This document shows, piece by piece, positions 43,300-52,414 of a DNA stretch of 64,000 nt. The DNA is from Pictodentalium vernedei. Taxonomy: Eukaryota > Mollusca > Scaphopoda > Dentaliida > Dentaliidae. How positions within the stretch are numbered: position 1 is the first letter of the stretch; every line of letters begins with the position of its first letter. The stretch spans positions 450,126,866 to 450,190,865 of the forward strand of contig CM062289.1 of the NCBI GenBank assembly GCA_031216915.1, in the 5' to 3' direction. A model generated the notes under the pieces. That model searched no databases. It worked only from the letters and a program-made list of their open reading frames with translations, and was not told the DNA's origin. Both the position numbers and the translations under genes were made by a program.

Positions 43300-43630
43300 T
43301 ATGTTTACGGTCACTTTCAGCATCTGGGCTATAGCATGACAGCAAAACAAGAATGAAGTCAAGTTTAGCCCACCGGTTGTACTTGTGCCCCCAACCAGGT
43401 ATTGGTTATCGGGTACTACACTCTAAAATCAGTTGGTTTAAAAATTAACCCAAATCAACTGGGTTGAGAGAATATGAACTCGATTGGTTTCATATTCGCT
43501 AATCTCAGCTGATTTGGGATGATTTGAACCCTACTGTTTTAGAGTGTATTTTACCTGCAAAACAGAACATGTTTACCACAGTAAAGAAGCACTGAGCCAC
43601 TTCCCAGATTCCATGAGGAACTTGTTATAT
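43300..43630 (-). mobile_element. S2 repeat interrupted by a TA-flanked MITE
   Basis: S2 blocks GAATGAAGTCAAGTTTAGCC and GTATTGGTTATCGGGTAC, then, after the 43419-43546 insertion, TTTTACCTGCAAAACAGAAC and CACTTCCCAGATTCCATG. Confidence 0.65.
43419..43546. mobile_element. Tc1/mariner-like MITE, 128 bp, TA target site
   Basis: Ends CACTCTAAAATCAG and CTGTTTTAGAGTG, flanked by TA (43417-43418, 43547-43548). S2 sequence is continuous without it. The body is an AACCCA/TGGGTT fold-back, related to the sequence at 19135-19252. Confidence 0.75.
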
Positions 43631-43933
43631 CTTACTTTCTATCATTATTATCTTAGACGATGCCGCTGGTTTGTTTGGGAGTCATCTTTTTTTAAAAAAA
43701 GTGTACTTAATTCCATCCGTAGGCGTAGCTGCCAGGGGTTGAGGGGAATGCCCCCCTCCCCTCCACCATCACTGAAATTCCGGGCGACCTATTTTTCGAG
43801 TAACTCTGTAACATTGTGGACAGACGCCGAGGCAAAGATCTCGCAAAGCATGGTGGCTTCCGAATGTATATAATAATAATAACACTTTGGCCAGCCGCTG
43901 ATTTGTCGCGGTTCTCGGACGAGAAGGCCATGG

Positions 43934-44290
43934 TTACCCCTGTACTCCCAACTGCCTCCCTATTCCCACGCTTCTCCTCTCCTCCCAACAATCGGAAACG
44001 AACTGCTTGATGACATCCCTTGCCCCATTCTTCCCAATCTCTCCGATTAGCATATTAACCCTCTCCTTTGAGTCTCCCCCTAACCACATGTCCTTCATTC
44101 TCCCATCCCACTTCCCCATTATACTCCCAGTGAATCTCATTCTTTTAGACTGATACTTTGGGCATTCTAGAAGAAAGTGTTCCAGGGTCTCCACCATGCC
44201 CAAGTTACACATCTGGCACTCCCTTTCACCGTCTTTCCCAATTTTTCCCCTCTGCTCCAGGGATCGCGACCTCAGCTTGAACAACAGTGA
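43934..44290 (-). pseudogene. LINE ORF2 C-terminal zinc-knuckle remnant
   Basis: A - strand frame of about 116 codons: FKLRSRSLE, then CQMC, LEHFLLECPKY. This is the Cys-Cys-His-Cys arrangement found at the C-terminus of many LINE ORF2 proteins. It is unlike the C-terminus of the 49.9-kb LINE, so it represents a different LINE lineage. No reverse transcriptase is seen upstream, so it is a fragment. Confidence 0.6.
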
Positions 44291-44362
44291 CCCCCAAAGG
44301 TGCCATCAAGGTACTCTTCAAAATCTGGCTTCGATTGTTATATCATGAGAATAATATTGCAG

Positions 44363-44725
44363 GGGACGTGGTGGCTCAGTAGGTAGAGGTGCATGCTGCA
44401 AGCCGAGAGGTCCTCGGTTCGAATCCCACCCGCGGCAACCGCGTTGTGTCCTTGGGCAAGACACTTCACTCCCATTGCCCACGTGGGGGCACGGTGACGT
44501 TGTGTACTAAGGCGTACTGCACGTCGATGGTGCACCTGTCTTCAACCAATGCTAACCCTGCTTGTGTGGAGTTCGTATGTTGGGGAGCCGACAGTTGCTC
44601 CCCGTTGCTCGGTGGTTCTCTCCGGGTACTCCGGCTTCCTCCACCCGTAAAACTGTCGCGGTCATGATTAGCCATTGTGCAGAAATATGTGACCTTAAAC
44701 ATCAATAAATAAATAATGAATCAAT
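44363..44725 (+). mobile_element. Full-length SINE-1, type-1 head, T1 tail, 15-bp target duplication
   Basis: AGAATAATATTGCAG flanks exactly (44348-44362, 44726-44740). A box GTGGCTCAGTAGGTAGAGG and B box GGTTCGAATCCCA are intact, so it could be transcribed by Pol III. It ends in AATAAATAAATAATG. Good reference copy. Confidence 0.93.
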
Positions 44726-45064
44726 AGAATAATATTGCAGAGAAATTTACACACGGGATATTGCATCGGAGAGCATTACAATTTAAATTTTTCCCGGTTG
44801 GTCGGAGCCTCGAGCGATATGTATGGAACATGAGTACTCATGGTGCTGTGATCTGAACAGTTCAAACTTCGACGGTAAAGTCTTAATTAACAACACGGAC
44901 GTACCACACCGTCAGGGCTTCCACTGGTATCAGGTAATCAAATTCAAGCACTATAAAATCACTTTTCAAGGACTCTGACAACGATTTTCGAGGACCGTTA
45001 TATTTTTCATATTGTAGCAGTAGAGGTATAAAGGCCATTTACCAACCAGCCTGGTTGGTCGGGA

Positions 45065-45135
45065 TCTCTTAGTCTCGTGGTAAATCGGTCGCTTTGTGTG
45101 CTAGAGGTCGACGGTTCGAACCCCGGCACTTATCT
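45065..45135 (+). mobile_element. Second tRNA-like SINE head (different family)
   Basis: GGGATCTCTTAGTCTCGTGG, then GTCGACGGTTCGAACCCCGG with a clear B box. The tRNA-like 5' part differs from SINE-1 and lacks its core. It may continue to about 45240. It is not a standard tRNA: no acceptor pairing was seen. Confidence 0.45.
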
Positions 45136-45240
45136 CTCCTCCTGTTACAATATGAACTTACATCATCATGAAAAATACAAAGAATTTCTTGAGAAACTGA
45201 TTTCTGGAAAACCCAACTAGCTAGATGTGTATCGTCTCTT

Positions 45241-45280
45241 GAGTGCAACAAGGTGCCATCTCCAATGCTAAAGCAATGGA
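45241..45280. repeat. Half copy of the 1741 palindrome
   Basis: GAGTGCAACAAGGTGCCATC, then TCCAATGCTAAAGCAATGGA, with the second arm lost. Upstream GTATCGTCTCTT matches the inverted flank of the 1741 copy. Confidence 0.6.
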
Positions 45281-45396
45281 CAATATGGAAATCAAAGAGT
45301 GTTATGGTTTCTGACCGGTTTGTGACGACGTCGCTTGCATGTGGAGGCTGGTTATCATGAAACTTTTTGTTTCAGAAGTTATAACTGAATTCACGT

Positions 45397-45750
45397 TTAT
45401 TGTTTATTGGTGTTTTAAGGTCACATATTTTTGCACAATGGCTAATCATGACCGCGACAGTTTTATGGGTGGAGGAAGCCGAAATACCCGGAGAGAACCA
45501 CCGAGCAACGGCGAGCAACTGTCAGCTCCCCAACATACTGACTCCACACAAGCAGGGTTAGCATTGGTTGAAGACAGGTGCACCATTGACGTGCAGTACG
45601 CCTTAGTACACAACGCCACCGTGCACCCACGTGGGCAATGGGGGTGAAGTGTCTTGCCCAAGGACACAACGCGGTTGCCGCAAGTGGAATTCGAACCGAG
45701 GACCTCTCGGCTTGCAACCTGCACCTCTACCAACTGAGCCACCGCGCCCC
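45397..45750 (-). mobile_element. Full-length SINE-1, type-1 head, T1 tail, 14-bp target duplication
   Basis: AACTGAATTCACGT occurs at 45383-45396 and 45751-45764. The head, both Pol III boxes, core and T1 tail are present. Confidence 0.93.
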
Positions 45751-45901
45751 AACTGAATTCACGTACTTTTCAAGGGTGTTGAAAATTCAAGTACTATTCA
45801 AGGATAGAAATGATCTGAAGCACTTTTCATGAAAGGATCCATAATTCCAGGACTTTTCGTTTGAGTGGGAACCATGACCGTGCAGTCCTAACTCAAACAA
45901 G

Positions 45902-46144
45902 CAAGCCTGAAAATAAGCAATCTGTCATTTGTAGAATGAGGGTGAATTTGCTGATGCTATCCCAGACAGTATGCCAATTTATCCTCTGGGTACCTCTTGC
46001 TGTTTAAGTTTGAGACCTTGATTCAGGCTGATGTCCACAGAGGGTAAATTTGGTGATGCTACCCTGCTGTGCAGGGTAGCATCGCCAAATTCACCCTCTG
46101 GGGTCCTCGTTCTGAAGATGACATTCTTCTTATTTTCAGGCTTG
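45902..46144. mobile_element. hAT-2 family MITE, 243 bp
   Basis: Ends CAAGCCTGAAAATAAG and CTTATTTTCAGGCTTG, nearly perfect inverted repeats. Flanks CAAACAAG/GAAACATG match 6 of 8. Internal hairpin at about 46040-46100. Confidence 0.8.
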
Positions 46145-46212
46145 GAAACATGCATTGGACTTTCCGGAATCGTATCAATATTTATGCTGTGAATTTCGTC
46201 TCTTGAAAGCAT

Positions 46213-46556
46213 TATTTATTTATTGATGTTTAAGGTCACATACTTATGCACAATGGTTAATCATGACCGTGACAGTTTTACGGTGGAGGAAGTCGGAGTA
46301 CCCGGAGAGAACCACCGAGCAACGACGAGCAAGTGCCAGCTCCTCAACATTCTAACAAGCAGGGTTACAGCGGTTGAAGACATGTGCACCATCGACGTGC
46401 AGTACGCTTTAGTACACGGCGTCATCGTGCCCCCGTGTAGGCAACCGGGATAAAGTGCCTTGCCCAAGGACACAACACGGGTAATCCCCGACGGGGGTCG
46501 AACTCGGGACCTCCAGCATAGAAGTCCAACAGTCTACCACTGAGCCACCACGCTCC
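46213..46556 (-). mobile_element. Full-length SINE-1, type-2 head, T1 tail, 13-bp target duplication
   Basis: CTCTTGAAAGCAT occurs at 46200-46212 and 46557-46569. It carries the type-2 head (sense GTGGTGGCTCAGTGGTAGAC), confirming that different heads mobilise with the same tail. Confidence 0.92.
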
Positions 46557-47056
46557 CTCTTGAAAGCATAAAGATCCTAACTATAGTGTTTTTGCATTGC
46601 ATTGCAGTTGGCACCCTTATGTTTTCAAGGGACGAGTTAATATTGATTTATAAAATTAGCTTTTTTGACTCCAGTTATTTTTCCCCGGTAAAAGAATAAA
46701 AATAACGTATAGGTTATGAGCTATACTTTTGTCGACACCGATGTTCGTGTGTTTATTGGACTTTAAAGGCATTTTCAATAACAAAGGTCCCACCGTGACG
46801 GGTAGTTTGACGGGTGATTGAAGCTCGAGTACCCGGAGAACTACCGCGCAGCAGCTAGCAAATGTCAAACTGTCCAATTTACTAACCAGGCACAAACATG
46901 CTGGCAGCGGTTGAAGGACAGTGCACCATCAACGTGCAGTACGTCTTGGTACAAAACGCCAGCGTGCTATCCATGGAGGTGGGAAGTCGGGATTAAGTGT
47001 CTTGCCTACGGAAACGGTGCAGAGGGCGCGGGTCAGGATCGAACCGTCGACCTTTC

Positions 47057-47309
47057 TAAGTCAGAAAATAAGAAGACTGTCATCTGGAAAATGAGGTCCC
47101 CAGAGGGTGAATTTAGTGATGCTACCCTGCACAGCAGGGTAACATCACTATATTTGTACTCTGTGAACACCAATCTCAATCAAGATCTCAAAACTAAACA
47201 GAAAGAGGTTCCCAGAAGATAAATTGGCCCACTGTATGGGATAGCATCGTCAAATTCCCCCTCTGGGGACCTCATTCTGCAAATATTAGACTGCTTATTT
47301 TCAGCCCTG
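47057..47309. mobile_element. hAT-2 family MITE nested in a SINE, exact 8-bp duplication
   Basis: GACCTTTC occurs at 47049-47056 and 47310-47317. Ends TAAGTCAGAAAATAAG and CTTATTTTCAGCCCTG. Confidence 0.9.
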
Positions 47310-47346
47310 GACCTTTCAGTAAAAAGGTCAACACTCTAACCAACGA

Positions 47347-47667
47347 CAGTGGCGTAGATAGCTTTTCGCTGCGGAGGGTCAAGCCCAAAATTTTCCGACA
47401 GACCGAAAATTCTCCGACAGTGTAACAACAAGAACCCAAACAAACAGAAAGAATCTGTTGTTTACTGCAAATGTACTGAAAATTGGTCCTTTTTACCCCA
47501 AATTTACCCAACATGGCATGTTTTTATCCCCAAAACCAGCATTTTAATCTTATTAGGCATAAATAGCCTAAAAATGCTCCCAAAAAATTTCCGACAAAAC
47601 GTCTGGTGGGGGGAGGGCCTCGCCTCCCCCCCCCTCCCCCCACAGCCCCCATTTATCTACGCCACTG
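47347..47667. mobile_element. hAT MITE with CAGTGGCGTAGATA ends, nested in a SINE
   Basis: ACCAACGA occurs at 47339-47346 and 47668-47675. Ends CAGTGGCGTAGATA and TATCTACGCCACTG. 321 bp, with a C-rich interior. Confidence 0.9.
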
Positions 47668-47878
47668 ACCAACGAGCCAGCACGCTCTCAAGCCGACATC
47701 GATCTCATACCAATATCCGACTTATCGGATACGCTCCTCCCAAGTTTTGTCTGGATTATGCACTTAAAATTGTTTCTACACATGACAAACACTAACAATT
47801 GATGACGCCGATCACAAACATTAACTCTGTAAGGGTGCGAGGATATAACGTTTTTAATTTTTATGAATTTGTTTTCAG

Positions 47879-48211
47879 AATTCGTTCCTTCCAAAATCCC
47901 ACTACATCGTTCACCCCGAGTGGGTGTCGGAGAATGTGCAGCCACCAACATCCGTGCCGAATACACGTCCGCCATGGCCATGGGAACAGCCACGATATCG
48001 CGTATATCTTAGCGTAAGTGAACCTAATATAATCCCAGAGGAAGAAAAAGAAGAGCACGTAATAAATGAACCCACTGTTCCGGTTACGTCACTGGCAGAC
48101 GAGAGGAATATATATCCTTTCAACTGTTCCTCGAAATATTTCCAATCCAGGGGAGAGAACCCGTTTATTCATCACTGGAATCTCAACAACAAAGAAAATA
48201 AACTTGCGTGA
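47879..48211 (+). CDS. Candidate exon, copy 2 of the duplicated exon pair (unknown protein)
   Basis: Unrecognised protein. The exon follows a T-rich tract and CAG at 47876-47878, and has the same phase and first codons (AAT TCG TTC CTT) as the exon at 25757. The shared core (YIVHP, WVSENV, PWPWEQP, YRV) spans roughly residues 9-43. A strong donor, GTAAGT, lies at 48014, so one likely exon is 47879-48013 (45 codons, ending in phase 0). Without splicing there the frame stays open for 66 more acidic codons to a TGA at 48209. A second donor-like GTGAGT starts at 48208. The acceptor at 48279 could join the 48014 donor in phase 0. Short form against read-through form cannot be settled without RNA data. 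Confidence 0.6.
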   Translation, partial: NSFLPKSHYIVHPEWVSENVQPPTSVPNTRPPWPWEQPRYRVYLSVSEPNIIPEEEKEEHVINEPTVPVTSLADERNIYPFNCSSKYFQSRGENPFIHHWNLNNKENKLA

Positions 48212-48278
48212 GTTTACAAAGTATTTTATTATTAACCTATCGTTGATACGGACACGACTTCTGTCATCTCTCCTGCAG

Positions 48279-48333
48279 GATCAGATAGAGAGTGATACAG
48301 CGGATACTAACCGGCAAAGCACATGCAGTGTAT
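48279..48333 (+). CDS. Candidate short terminal exon with stop and polyadenylation signal
   Basis: A pyrimidine-rich tract and TGCAG precede 48279. The following frame encodes DQIESDTADTNRQSTCSV and then a TAA, which overlaps an AATAAA signal at about 48331-48336. Joined to the donor at 48014 the frame is kept (phase 0). It would give the copy-2 gene an 18-residue hydrophilic C-terminus. The exon is small and I see no homologous counterpart near copy 1, so this rests on splice signals only. Confidence 0.4.
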
Positions 48334-48424
48334 AATAAAGCAAAACCGAGAACGAGACTGGGTGGGAATTGTGTCCTCTTGTTCCACATCGCACTATGAA
48401 ATGTGGTCTAAATCCCCAAAATCA

Positions 48425-48668
48425 CCCTTTACCCAACATAACGGCCAAAACCGGCCAGCGCTATTCTCAAAAGTCGCCAATTAATTTTCATTATATTTTC
48501 ATTTTTTGTCTCAAAAACATGGGTTATGACCCCTCATTGGAACGAGCTCGTCGACCTCGTTCCAATGAAGGGTCATAACCTATGTTTTTGAGACAAAAAT
48601 TGAAAAAAATTAGTTATTCAAGAATTTTTTTGGCAAGTGTCGTCTCCTTTTCATGTTAGGTAAAAGGG
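48425..48668 (+). mobile_element. PB-A MITE, TTAA lost
   Basis: Ends CCCTTTACCCAAC and GTTAGGTAAAAGGG, but flanks ATCA and ACTT. The hairpin centre has one-base changes. Lies 90 bp after the candidate polyadenylation signal. Confidence 0.8.
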
Positions 48669-48847
48669 ACTTTTTACGTCCTCGTCGTTTTACAAATGCA
48701 TCAATCCATTTTTCAACGACCTTATCTCTACACTAACTCTATACTAACTTGCGAGTTTGGCGACAGCATGAGTGCCGAAATGAGAAACTTGGCAGTTTAT
48801 GGACCACTGGCATATACACAATCACTATATATGATTTTTTTTTTTTT

Positions 48848-49500
48848 GAAATGAAATGAAATTTATTCGCAGTATACAAATATTTTTACAATAATAGTGC
48901 ATAACAGAATTTTTTTAAAAGTGTTTATATGTATACTGCTGGGAAATGACATAGTCTAGTGACTGTCTTCCCGTCATTCCCGGGGTAAAATATGTACATA
49001 TATACAATATTGGAACATGCAGAGAAAATGGTATATGGTGAAATATTAAGATAAAATAAATATTAAGGTAAATAGATAAAACCTGAAAGAACAGAAAAAA
49101 AAATAAATAAAAATAAAAATGAAAATGAATTATTTTATTTTATTTGATCCTTATCTTATTTTATTTATTCATTTTTTTTTTTTTTTTTTTGAACAGCAGA
49201 ATCCGATTTTACAGAATTTTATTTTTAGTATTCTTTTTTATTGTTGTATTTTTTTAAAGATTATTTCTCTTTTTAATTGTATTTGTATATTTATATTGTT
49301 TATTTACTTTTTATTTCTTGACCCCTTTTTTTGTTTTGTTCTGTTTTGTTTTTTTGGTTTTTTTTTTTCCCCCACATATGTTACCAGATCTGAATGCAAA
49401 GCAGCAATTGAGGTTTGCCCCATTAGGAATTCCGAAATTAAGATATCTTTACGAACGAAGTGAGTGTACGCAAAAACGATCAGAAAGATAATGATAATCA
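48848..49500 (-). mobile_element. LINE 3' untranslated region and tail
   Basis: Low-complexity A/T-rich sequence 3' of the LINE ORF (- strand), ending at 48848-48860 in short CATTT-type repeats, with a poly-T (+ strand) run at 48836-48847. At 48938-48985 it can fold: GACTATGTC-type and GACAGTC arms inside GGGAA/TTCCC. The same layout occurs at 28858-28995, which identifies that fragment as the same family. Confidence 0.7.
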
Positions 49501-49965
49501 TTACGGGAAAGATGGGGCACTTGTGTTAGGAAAGTAGGTAGATGATAGTGATCCAGAATTAGCCAAGCAGTCAGTGCAAGATGGATTAGTACAGTGGATA
49601 GTGGATTGGTATGAATCAAGATATTTCTTTGTTTGTATTTTCTTAAATGCTGACCGGGTAAGGGCTTTTGTGAACGAGTCGAGTTCGTTCCACATTTTCG
49701 GAAAGGTGAAATGTGGCAGGGCCATTGAGAATTGGGTTCGTGGTTTATGTATTACTAGATTTCCGGTTTGTCTGGTTACCCTTCCAGAAGGGTTTGTATG
49801 AATCTGGAAACAGTCGTCGAAACTTCTAGGTAAGTTATTGCTCGACCAGTCATGCATGAATAAGAGGGAATATAACTTGTACAAGTCGTGTATTTTCAAA
49901 ATTTCTAACCGTTTGAAAAGTGGGTCAGTGTGAGAATTAAATTTTTTGTTGGTTATAATCCGTAT
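49501..49965 (-). pseudogene. LINE ORF2 C-terminal part, after frameshift
   Basis: Downstream continuation of the LINE reading frame in a different frame. Directly after the frameshift it reads AIRIITNKKFNSHTDPLFKR and continues MKIHDLYKLYSLLF, NTRTRT-like and MWNEL motifs, typical of the region after the reverse transcriptase thumb in CR1/Jockey-type ORF2 proteins. It ends at a stop at 49501. Restoring one base in the A-run would join it to the upstream frame, so the copy is young or the gap is an assembly error. Confidence 0.85.
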
Positions 49966-52320
49966 AGCCTTTTTTGAAGATTTAATAGCCTATTGGTAGA
50001 AGACGAATTGCCACAGATTTGGACACTATAGATTAGGTGACTTTGGATCAAGGTGAAATATAATTGTTTTAGCGATTCGATGGGTAACAAACGTTTGACT
50101 CTATTCAACACGTAAACTGCCCTGGCCACTTTTGTGGCGACCGTCGATATGTGATGCTTAAATTTTAGGTTTTCATCCACGTTGATTCCAAGAAATTGTA
50201 TGAGTTTAATTTTCCTGTTATTTCCTGCGACCTCAACCTCAGTACTGTTTAATGATATAGGTGAGATATTTTGGTCAAAATTATAATTGTCATGTTGGGG
50301 GTGCAGTAGAATGGCCTTAGTTTTGCTCGCGTTCAGTGCCAGTTTATTGGCTAGACACCAGTCACTAATTTTTGATAGTTCATAATTGGCTTCCCTACTT
50401 ATGTTGTTTAGGTTATTCCCAGATGTATGAGCAGTAGTATCGTCAGCAAATAATAATACTTTCAAACTTGTGGACTCACAAATATCGTTCACATACAAAA
50501 GAAATAAGAGGGGACCCAGGACAGAACCTTGAGGAACACCTGTTGTGATAGTTTGCGCATCCGAAGAACTGGTCATGAATTGAACAAATTGGGTTCGTTG
50601 GCAGAGATAACTTTTAAACCATGAGTTTGCTATACCTCGTATACCATAGTGCTCCAGTTTTTTAATCAGAATACTATGGTCAATTGTATCAAATGCTTTG
50701 GAAAAATCCAAAAATATAGATAATGTACAGTCTTTTGAAGGTGTGTCATTCATTTTGGCAACATGATTAATAAGATGTAGAATGGGGTGAATAGTAGAGT
50801 GTCCTTTTCTAAAGCCAAATTGGTAATTAGAAATAAGTTTATGCTCATCCAGAAAGCCTGTTAGTCTTTTGTGCATTATTTTTTCCAAAATTTTCGAAAA
50901 AGATGGCAAGATACTTATGGGTCGATAGTTATTGAATAAGTGTTTATCTCCTGACTTGAAAATGGGTATTACTTTTGCAGTTTTCATTTTCTGAGGTACA
51001 ATATCAGTGGCGAATGACAGGTTTATTATATGCGTAAGGGGTACTGCTATCTCCTGTATGATTTCTTTCAATATTTTCGAGGAGATATTATGACAGTCTA
51101 ATGATGACTTTGGAGATAGGCTTTTTGTACAGAGGATAACCTCTTGGACGCTAGTAGGCGATACAAAGAAAGAATCAGACACTCCGTTTTTTAGGCAGTC
51201 AGTGAAATGATTGGTAGGTTCTGTCATATTATTAGCTATACCTTTTCCAATGTTAACAAAATAATTGTTGAATTTATCAGCGATTGCTGTCGGACTTTCT
51301 AGTGTTAGGTTGCCATCTGAGAATGATGACGGTAGAGGTGGTGAATTGTTTGACTTATTGATTACTTTTCGAAGGATATCCCAGGTTTTCTTGACATTTC
51401 CTTTGTTTGTTTCTAATACTTGCTTGTAATAAGTTTGTTTGTGTTTGCGTTTAAGACGGTTAAAGACATTGCAATAGACTTTGTATCGGGAAATGTTGTC
51501 ATTAGATGGGTGTTTTAATTTTTTAACTAGGAGTTTATGTTTGTTTCGGGATGACTGCATTAGACCTGCGGTCATCCATGGTTCTCGTTTTACATATTTA
51601 TTCTTAGTACTAACCCTTTGCATGGGAAATGACTTCTCAAATGAATCTGATAAAATCAGAAGAAATTTTTCATAGGCGTCATTCGGACAAATCTCTGAAG
51701 ATATGTTAGAGAAATCTGATTCGGAAAGTAGGCGTTTAAATGAAGCGATATTCCTAGTACTGAAAATTCGTTTGTATTCCGTGGGGATGTTGGGTCTTGA
51801 TATGTTTGTTCTATCGATGTAAAATGTTGCGAAGTGGTCACTTACGTCTGTTATGATTATTCCTGAGGTAAATTGATTTAAGTTATTGCAAAATATATGG
51901 TCAATTATGGTAGCCGAATGATCTGTCACTCTTGTAGTTTTGGTAATAGTTGGAGTGAATCCAGCACTAAATAATAAATCTAGGTACAGGTTGGTTTTAT
52001 TATCTTGATTAAAATTAAGTAGATCTAAATTAAAGTCGCCCATTAAATATGTGTTTTTATTTTCGGAATTTACTTGGTCAAGTAAGTTGGTAAATTTTGA
52101 CAAAAACAAGTCTATGTCACCTTTTGGAGCTGTATTTGGTCTATATATGACCCCTACTATGGATTTACCGGTGTCGGTAAGCTCTATGAACAGGGATTCA
52201 AATACATGGGGAATGAATATACTTAGATCGTGTCTTATTTTATAGGCTGTCCTTTCTTTAACAAACATACCAACTCCGCCTGTTAGAATATCACTGGGCG
52301 AGGTGCTTGTCAATACACAT
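49953..52320 (-). pseudogene. 5'-truncated LINE ORF2: endonuclease (partial) and reverse transcriptase
   Basis: A non-LTR retrotransposon polyprotein that nicks DNA and copies its RNA at the nick. The open frame is about 786 codons. Its start is not genuine: the frame opens at TTG just after a stop at 52320, so the N-terminal third of the AP-type endonuclease is missing, as expected for 5' truncation. Endonuclease motifs present are IYRPN, GDFNLDLL (about residue 90) and SDH (about residue 158). Reverse transcriptase motifs are NNYRPISILP, FSKAFDTIDH, GVPQGSVLGPLLF and the catalytic FADD (about residue 622). The motif style fits the CR1/Jockey-related group; the exact clade is uncertain. The frame ends early at 49953 through a one-base loss in an A-run (six T on the + strand near 49965). 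The true C-terminus continues in the next frame (next entry). Confidence 0.93.
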
Positions 52321-52349
52321 TAATTATTACACATTAATTATTAATTATT

Positions 52350-52414
52350 TGCCTTGTTATTGTCCACTGGAGACGGAATATAATCCCTTCTCCAGTTGAC
52401 TGTAACAAGGCAAA
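52350..52414. repeat. P4-type hairpin only
   Basis: TGCCTTGTTATTGTCCACTGG inverted at 52391-52414 with mismatches. Lies just upstream of the truncated LINE. Confidence 0.45.

Larger units (their letters stand above)
44913..45873. mobile_element. Possible hAT element with CAGGGTTCCCACT-like ends
   Basis: Left CAGGGCTTCCACTGG; right GAGTGGGAACC. Near both ends are TTCAAGCACT/CTTTTCAAGG repeats typical of a widespread hAT type. SINEs at 45065 and 45397 would be nested. The duplication is poor (ACCGT only). Confidence 0.4.
46742..47690 (-). mobile_element. Old SINE-1 copy split by two hAT MITEs
   Basis: Diverged core at 46760-47056 (GTGCACCATCAACGTGCAGT), then sense-strand head pieces at 47318-47346 and 47676-47688. 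Removing the insertions at 47057-47309 and 47347-47667 restores a tRNA-like head with A box (GCTGGCTCGTTGGTTAGAG) and B box (GACGGTTCGATCC). Confidence 0.8.

Noticed and set aside
44363-44440. Possible tRNA gene
   Set aside because: A and B boxes are present but the sequence is the head of a SINE with target duplications; no acceptor-stem pairing.
44389-45742. Recurring proteins such as those with RSTRREPPSNGEQLSAPQ or KAYCTSMVHLSSTNANP
   Set aside because: These are translations of SINE-1 on either strand and recur wherever the SINE is present.
49119-49463. Phe-rich hydrophobic 114-codon frame, membrane protein-like
   Set aside because: It lies in the T-rich complement of the LINE 3' untranslated region.
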